A stretch of DNA of 64,000 bases from the NCBI GenBank assembly GCA_964551995.1, contig CAZKFD010000020.1, positions 7,932 through 71,931 of the forward strand. The letters are read 5' to 3'. Positions 59,499 through 64,000 of the stretch are shown piece after piece. The notes below the pieces were generated by a model. The model was not told the origin of the DNA and ran no database searches. It worked only from the letters and a program-made list of their open reading frames with translations. Numbering within the stretch: the stretch's first letter is position 1; every line of letters begins with the position of its first letter. The stretch is from DATKJS01 sp964551995 (GTDB taxonomy: Bacteria > Acidobacteriota > Aminicenantia > Aminicenantales > Saccharicenantaceae). The translations under genes were made by a program, and so were the position numbers.

Positions 59499-60755
59499 TC
59501 AATTGGCGAAATAACCGGCCCGGTTCGAGACCCGATAGTTCTTTCCCTTGATCGAGACCTTGATCTCCTTGAATTTCCCGTCGGCCCGATAATCAGCCGG
59601 AGAGTAATAGATGAGGTAGTAGTTCTCCGTGGCCGTCACGGCCTTGCGGAAGGCCGCGAAGGGATTGCCCGATGCCTCCGTGATCCCTCCAGTGATGCGC
59701 GCGATATCCTGGAATACGCTAAAGATCGGCGAGGACATATCCTTCAGAGGCATGCCGCTGCGCATTTGCTCTTCGACGTCCCGGCCCGCAGCGTTCATCT
59801 TAGACTGCGTAAGATAGATAAAATGGGCCGTGACAGAGGCGTCGGAGAACATTCTCTCGATGTCTTTGGGGGTGACCTCCGTACTCCTGTTGATTTCCAT
59901 GGCCGCCATGTCGGCGAGGTAGCGCTCCTCCGGCGGCAGGGATTCGTCGCCGAAATAGCCGAATAGCGACGAGATGTCGCTGATGAGCTCCTTCTCGTAG
60001 AACAGAAAGATATATTTCTGTCCCTCCAGGGGTTTTAGCTTCTCGGCCATCCGGCGCATCGCCGCCGGGTCGATCCCGATCCGATCCCTCAACTGCCGGA
60101 CGACTTCATTGATCATCATCACTTTCTGGTCTCGATTTGGATCTGGGGATTGGTACATTGTGGCCCCGGACATGCCCCCCATGTCTAGCAGCAGGTCCTT
60201 AATTTCGCCCAGAAGTATCTTGAATTCCATTGCCCCGGCGAGGATGTCCTTCCGCAGCCGGCCCTTGAGCTGGTCGGCTATGACTGGCCGCGGCAGACGG
60301 GCCAGGGCCTCCGGCTTGAAACGGTACGTGGCCCGTGGCGTGATCACGGTCAGCGAATCCCCGGGCTCGATGACCTGATTGAAAAAATAGTCGATGGCCT
60401 CATCCAGTTTGGGCATAGGATCGAGGACCTCGAACTCTAGGACGATTGTCCGTCCCGTTTTCGGGGCGAGCGTGCCCGCCACGGGTGCGGTCGGACCCGG
60501 AGTCTCCTCCTTTCGAATATTCGTTTTCCGGACGAAATAGAGGCCGACAATGCGCTGGGGCTTGCCGTTCTCCAAGACCTCGAAATCATTGATGGTCAGA
60601 TCGTCAACGAACCGGTCGCCGTCGAAGACCCGGACCGGCACCTCGACGTTAACGACTCCGGTCGTGTAGTGGAGCTCCTGCGAACGGAGGGTCGCTATCA
60701 GGAAGACACAGGCGGCCGGGAAGAGGAACAGGCTGAGGTTTCGGGTTCTGGCCAC
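59499..60755 (-). CDS. Exported VWFA-related protein (TIGR03436 type)
   Basis: A 418-residue exported protein with a GTG start behind GGGGGA and a signal peptide (about residues 1-26). VVNVEVPVRVFDGDRFVDDLTINDFEVLENGKPQ is typical of the Acidobacteriota-specific VWFA-related family; shorter reading of the VWA fold follows (GRTIVLEFEVLD). It ends YYLIYYSPADY and a final beta strand. The MIDAS motif is not intact. It likely mediates protein-protein contacts at the envelope, and is one of the better pointers to the phylum. Confidence 0.82.
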   Translation of the reverse strand: MARTRNLSLFLFPAACVFLIATLRSQELHYTTGVVNVEVPVRVFDGDRFVDDLTINDFEVLENGKPQRIVGLYFVRKTNIRKEETPGPTAPVAGTLAPKTGRTIVLEFEVLDPMPKLDEAIDYFFNQVIEPGDSLTVITPRATYRFKPEALARLPRPVIADQLKGRLRKDILAGAMEFKILLGEIKDLLLDMGGMSGATMYQSPDPNRDQKVMMINEVVRQLRDRIGIDPAAMRRMAEKLKPLEGQKYIFLFYEKELISDISSLFGYFGDESLPPEERYLADMAAMEINRSTEVTPKDIERMFSDASVTAHFIYLTQSKMNAAGRDVEEQMRSGMPLKDMSSPIFSVFQDIARITGGITEASGNPFAAFRKAVTATENYYLIYYSPADYRADGKFKEIKVSIKGKNYRVSNRAGYFAN

Positions 60756-60830
60756 TGCTCAATCCCCCGAGCGGAAAAAATAAAATGCCTTTGAGCCGGT
60801 CAATAAATCCCGATACCCACTCCCATATAA

Positions 60831-60860
60831 ATCATATCTCAGAGCTCGGCTCCTTGTCAA
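60831..60860 (-). promoter_or_regulatory. Sigma-70-like promoter of the VWFA-related gene
   Basis: On the minus strand: TTGACA (60860-60855), 18 bp, TATGAT (60836-60831). Confidence 0.6.
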
Positions 60861-60956
60861 ATCTGAGCTCAGGCTTCTTCTCCTTGTGTTGTTCAGGCAC
60901 CGGAAGCGGTTAGGCCTTAGGCTCGAGCTGGGCAGTCGGCGCTTCGAACTTCCGCT

Positions 60957-62291
60957 TTATGGCCTCAGCCTGTCGCGTACAATCGTGATATGCCCGCGAA
61001 GGACGTAGAATTGGTCTGCGAATGAGGCCGGCACTTTCATCCTGTTCACGGCTTCTTCGATGTTGTCCAGCCTATCCATCAAGGTTTCCCTTTTTTCCGG
61101 CGTCAATTGTTTGATGAGATCCTGCTCGATCATCAACAACCCACGGTACCACCTGAAAATGCGTGACCTGAACCGCCACCTGTAGATGGCAGGGATGAGC
61201 CGGAGGACGGGGAAAAGGAGCACGATCATGGGCACGAAGACGACGACGATGCGATTGACAAGGCTGGCGAACCGGTACGGCAGGGAGCGGTAGAGGAAGC
61301 TTTTTCCCGATTTATAGAAGCGACTGGCCTCACTGCTGATGGGGATTTCCTGCTCGATCGGAGCAGGAAATTCGCCTTTGCTCCTCAGAAGCCCGGCGTC
61401 GGAGTGTACTTCTTGCGCCGCCTCGATCAACAAGTCGGAGAGCGCGGGATGCAAGCGCTCCCGGGCGATCAGTTCGACCGTCGGCGCGAGCAGAAAAACA
61501 TCTTCAGCAGGGGTGTCTTTCCCGAAATCGATCGACCCCCTTGGGAGGGTGATCTTATTCAGGTAGGTGATGCGGCGCGTGTAAGCGTCGGCCTGGATAA
61601 AGCTGAATAGCCTGATATGAGGTGTATTGAGAAGCTGGCGGATAAGGGCTGTTGAGACAGAATCGCCCATCAAAAATACCGCATCCACTTCGCCTTTAAG
61701 GATGGCTTCCGCCGCTTGGTCAGAGTCCATCTCAAGAAGTTTTGTGGGCCCTCCCGGTTCTATCCCGTTGGCCGCGAGCAGCGCGAGCGAGAGGGTATGC
61801 GTTCCGCTGCCGACCTCCCCTATAGCCACTCGCTTGCCGACCAACTGGGATAGGAGGTCAATGGGAGACGCACTTCTGTAAAAGACAAAGAGGGGCTGGT
61901 AGGAGATACTGCCGAGCGAAACAAGCTTGTCCGTTTTTACCCCGTTGTACACTCCGCTTTGCACGAATCCTATATCTACGTTTGACAGGGGATCGGCCAG
62001 CTTCTTGATGTTGTCACCGGAGCCCTCGGACGGAAGGATCCTGAGTTTGACACCGTTCCGCTGGAGGATCTGCGCATACTTCTCTGCTGTTTTGCGAAAC
62101 GTGCTGCCTTCGGGCCCGCTGATGATCGTGATGGTGCTGGGTGGCGCAAGATAAAAAAACAGGAATGCACCGAGAGCAATAACTGCCAAGATCGCGGCCA
62201 TCGCGCTCAAAGCAGCGGCGCGTCCAAGGCCGAAGACCTCTGTAAACATCGACTGTAGCTTGTGAAGGCCCAATTTTTGTTCGACCGTCAT
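60957..62291 (-). CDS. TAXI family TRAP-type solute-binding protein with membrane anchors
   Basis: A 444-residue protein. A membrane helix near residues 27-48 is followed by a TAXI-type solute-binding domain (about residues 50-320), with ISGPEGSTFRKTAEKYA, then VDIGFVQSGVYNG and VGSGTHTLSLALLAANG, the signatures of the family. Near residue 345 a second hydrophobic segment (IVVVFVPMIVLLFPVLRLIPAIYRW) precedes a helical C-terminal tail of about 65 residues. TAXI proteins usually feed a TRAP permease, but no permease gene lies nearby. The C-terminal helix and tail suggest a membrane-bound sensor or partner instead. Confidence 0.82.
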   Translation of the reverse strand: MTVEQKLGLHKLQSMFTEVFGLGRAAALSAMAAILAVIALGAFLFFYLAPPSTITIISGPEGSTFRKTAEKYAQILQRNGVKLRILPSEGSGDNIKKLADPLSNVDIGFVQSGVYNGVKTDKLVSLGSISYQPLFVFYRSASPIDLLSQLVGKRVAIGEVGSGTHTLSLALLAANGIEPGGPTKLLEMDSDQAAEAILKGEVDAVFLMGDSVSTALIRQLLNTPHIRLFSFIQADAYTRRITYLNKITLPRGSIDFGKDTPAEDVFLLAPTVELIARERLHPALSDLLIEAAQEVHSDAGLLRSKGEFPAPIEQEIPISSEASRFYKSGKSFLYRSLPYRFASLVNRIVVVFVPMIVLLFPVLRLIPAIYRWRFRSRIFRWYRGLLMIEQDLIKQLTPEKRETLMDRLDNIEEAVNRMKVPASFADQFYVLRGHITIVRDRLRP

Positions 62292-62568
62292 CGCTCACAC
62301 CACGTCCTGCCTCATGATTTTCGTATGCGCCCAGATAGATTTTTTCTGTGTCACCGTTACAAGCAGATCAGCTTAAGACATCCCGCCGGGGGAAATGTCA
62401 GTTTTGTCCGGCGGGACCTTATTCCCATAACGCTCCTTAATTCTGTCCTTGAGCACTGGCCCGGATGACCTATCCATGGTCATGATACCACCGCTGATGT
62501 GAGGCTCTCAACCGCAAAGCTGCCATTTTCGCTGGCACAGCTTTCAGGGATGAGGTCCTCGGGGGGCC
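62292..62568. other. No gene recognised
   Basis: Together with the following remnant this fills 62292-62915. I see no recognisable gene, RNA or promoter here. Its base composition is lower in GC than the left half of the window. Confidence 0.5.
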
Positions 62569-62574
62569 TCATCC
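62548..62574. terminator. Hairpin next to the transposase remnant
   Basis: GGATGAGG (62548-62555) pairs with CCTCATCC (62567-62574) in a perfect 8-bp stem around the stop codon of the transposase remnant. It could be an IS end structure or a terminator. Confidence 0.3.
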
Positions 62575-62700
62575 GAAAACTGGTCCAGCCAAAAATGGAG
62601 TTTTTTGGCTTCTTAAGTTGCCTTCGTATTTATCAGCGAACTGCCGTGGAGTCAAGTTCCCGAGCGAGGTGTGCGGTGCCAATAAAGAACCGAACCGACT
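62569..62700 (-). pseudogene. Remnant of an IS3-like transposase (C-terminal end)
   Basis: A minus-strand frame with no start codon ends at 62569. It encodes APHTSLGNLTPRQFADKYEG and then NLRSQK, the C-terminal stretch of IS3-family OrfB transposases (RPHxSLGxLTPxEF). Upstream, the frame loses similarity, and neither the DDE catalytic core nor a second inverted repeat is visible. It marks an old insertion next to the YXWGXW gene. Confidence 0.65.
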
Positions 62701-62874
62701 TCCGAATCGACATAGACTGAATTCCTTTTTGAGAAAACCGTGCGCGGGAATAAAGGGCTTAAAGTTTGCGAAACTGCCACGAACCCTGTTTCCGAACGGG
62801 CTTCTCGGGCACTGCGAGACGTGCCCGCCGCTGGTCGGTGGTCTCGGTTGCCCGCCGAAAATGGGCCGCGAAAA

Positions 62875-62903
62875 GCGCAGGGTTCGAATGACGAACCCTG
62901 CGC
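62875..62903 (-). terminator. Intrinsic terminator of the YXWGXW gene
   Basis: On the minus strand: GCGCAGGGTTCG and CGAACCCTGCGC form a perfect 12-bp stem with a 5-nt loop, followed by TTTT. It starts 12 bases after the stop codon. Confidence 0.8.
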
Positions 62904-62915
62904 ACCATTACTTGA

Positions 62916-63986
62916 CTAATGACCCCCGCCGCCAGTTGACTTCTGCTTCTGCTGCAGTTGCTTCTTCTGCTGCGCGTGTTTTTGCTGCAATTGCTGCGTC
63001 TGTTGCTGATGCCGCTGTTCCAGTTGCTGCTGTTGCGCTTTATTCGCCCCCTGTTTCGCCAGCTGCTGATGCTCCTTCTCCTGCTGCTGCTGGAGTTCCT
63101 GCCGTTCCTGGGCCTGCCTCGCTGCTAAATCTTCCTGTTCCTTCTGGTATTGCTGGTCCAACTTCGCATTTCCCGTCTGAGGAGTAGCCTGGCGTTCGAC
63201 GGGAGGCAACTCATTGGGATGGGTCGCAACGTTGGCCCGAGAGGTCGTAGCAACTGCCGGCCGGCCGTGGTTCGCAGAAAACTTTTGCTGGGGATTATTG
63301 CGGGCAGCCCACTCATGTTGAGTCTGGGCGGCGACAGGCCCTATATGTGTTCCACGAGCAGCCGCCTGCTCTTGAGCGGTGGCATGGGCGTTGATGCCAC
63401 CGCTACCGCCGTTGTAGCTGACGTGGTTCACCGTACCCTCATTCACCCTTATGTTGTAAACGTTGTGAATGTTGGTGACATTCACGTTACTTATAGAGGT
63501 GTTGTAGAAAAAACGCCCGTTCTCCCAGCGTCCGCCTTCATAACCATGACCGAAGTAACCGAAGCCATAGTTGATCCCGCCATAGAAACCTATGGACAGG
63601 CCCCAGTAGCCTTCGTGGAAAACAAATCCGCCGACGCCCCAACCCCAATAGCCCGGAGTCCAGAGGTATCCGACTTCCGGAGCCATCACCCAGGTGCCCG
63701 GCACCCAATAGTAGTCAGTGCCGTCCCAAGCCCAGTATCCGGGCGTCCAGATATAGCCGTCGCCCGGGCAGACCGGTTGCACATAATAGGCCAACGGCGG
63801 CGGAGCTATGCCGACCCTTATCCCTACGGAAATCTGCGCGAAAGACGCCGTCGACAGAAACACGATGGCCACTGCTAACAGCAGTAAACCGAGGACGCGG
63901 ATACGAATTTGCGGCTCGGCGTGAACCGCCCGCCCAATTCCCTTCTCGCCGTGCCATTTTGCCTGTGCTGCTGTTCTTCCAAACAT
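62916..63986 (-). CDS. Exported YXWGXW-repeat protein with Gln-rich tail
   Basis: A 356-residue protein, AAGGAG before the ATG, with a signal-type hydrophobic segment (about residues 30-50, ending FAQ). Three copies of the YXWGXW-type motif follow (GYIWTPGYWAWDG, GYLWTPGYWGWG and similar), then a Gly/Tyr/Asn-rich stretch and a highly Gln-rich, coiled-coil C-terminus of about 100 residues. The function of YXWGXW proteins is not known; they are frequent in Acidobacteriota and Proteobacteria. The composition is clearly different from the left half of the window. A strong terminator follows. Confidence 0.82.
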   Translation of the reverse strand: MFGRTAAQAKWHGEKGIGRAVHAEPQIRIRVLGLLLLAVAIVFLSTASFAQISVGIRVGIAPPPLAYYVQPVCPGDGYIWTPGYWAWDGTDYYWVPGTWVMAPEVGYLWTPGYWGWGVGGFVFHEGYWGLSIGFYGGINYGFGYFGHGYEGGRWENGRFFYNTSISNVNVTNIHNVYNIRVNEGTVNHVSYNGGSGGINAHATAQEQAAARGTHIGPVAAQTQHEWAARNNPQQKFSANHGRPAVATTSRANVATHPNELPPVERQATPQTGNAKLDQQYQKEQEDLAARQAQERQELQQQQEKEHQQLAKQGANKAQQQQLEQRHQQQTQQLQQKHAQQKKQLQQKQKSTGGGGH

Positions 63987-64000
63987 GATGCCTTCTCCTT

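Noticed and set aside
62875..62906. GGTTCGAAT and a CCA end, resembling a tRNA T-arm
   Set aside because: The stem is a 12-bp perfect hairpin with a 5-nt loop followed by TTTT on the minus strand, i.e. a terminator. No anticodon arm or D-arm is present.
62618..63187. Plus-strand frame of 189 codons across the transposase remnant and YXWGXW gene
   Set aside because: It is antisense to the Gln-rich tail, which makes Ala/Val-rich shadow sequence; no ribosome site or family match.

Overview
The window is GC-rich bacterial DNA packed with chromosomal-type genes. Several features point to Acidobacteriota, most plausibly the Aminicenantes lineage: a TIGR03436-type VWFA-related protein, DUF362/DUF6599/NapH-like and LVIVD proteins in one operon, a YXWGXW protein, many secreted peptidases, and many predicted Tat or Sec exported proteins. 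That placement is an inference from gene content; no rRNA or tRNA gene is present.

Layout. (1) 0-6.6 kb: exported peptide-degrading enzymes (M1 peptidase cut by the window edge, C69 dipeptidase, S10 carboxypeptidase) and a TonB-dependent receptor. (2) 6.7-19.1 kb: two large exported TPR-CHAT proteins flank a serpin, a caspase-like peptidase and a Tat-exported protein of unknown function. Three clan-CD peptidase-like proteins beside a peptidase inhibitor make this one of the two most unusual loci. (3) 19.3-26.7 kb: flavodoxin, an EF-Tu domain-2-like protein, a large M14 carboxypeptidase, a peptidoglycan amidase overlapping a Gfo/Idh/MocA oxidoreductase, and a cupin protein. (4) 27-31 kb: an OmpA-like envelope protein, then a nucleotidyltransferase and a CDP-alcohol phosphatidyltransferase fusion that together look like an inositol-phosphate (DIP-type solute or lipid) pathway. 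(5) 31-36.5 kb: a six-gene operon (TlpA-like thioredoxin, 44-residue CXXC peptide, membrane Fe-S protein, DUF6599, DUF362, LVIVD propeller). (6) 36.6-41.7 kb: ATP-cone peptide, xylulokinase, glutamine synthetase family protein, NamZ-type muramidase. (7) 41.8-45.5 kb: a metallophosphatase fused to a kinase-like domain, followed by two secreted stand-alone paralogues of that domain; this is the second unusual locus. (8) 45.5-50.7 kb: a partner-switching set (STAS antagonist, FHA-GAF-PP2C phosphatase, RsbW-like kinase) interrupted by a transporter-HEAT fusion. (9) 50.8-57 kb: tautomerase, two APC permeases, a cytochrome-c-peroxidase-like remnant, a kelch-type lipoprotein, an MBL hydrolase. (10) 57-64 kb: GH-like beta-propeller, a lipoprotein propeller, VWFA protein, an orphan TAXI-type binding protein, an IS3-like transposase remnant and a YXWGXW protein.

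Taken together the genes describe an organism that exports many peptidases and cell-wall hydrolases, imports amino acids and peptides, and controls envelope activities by proteolysis and possibly by extracytoplasmic phosphorylation. Several promoters could be read by eye; four share a near-consensus TTGACA-like box, an 18-bp spacer and a TATNAT -10 box. Start codons were chosen from visible ribosome binding sites and signal peptides, so several differ from the longest open frame.
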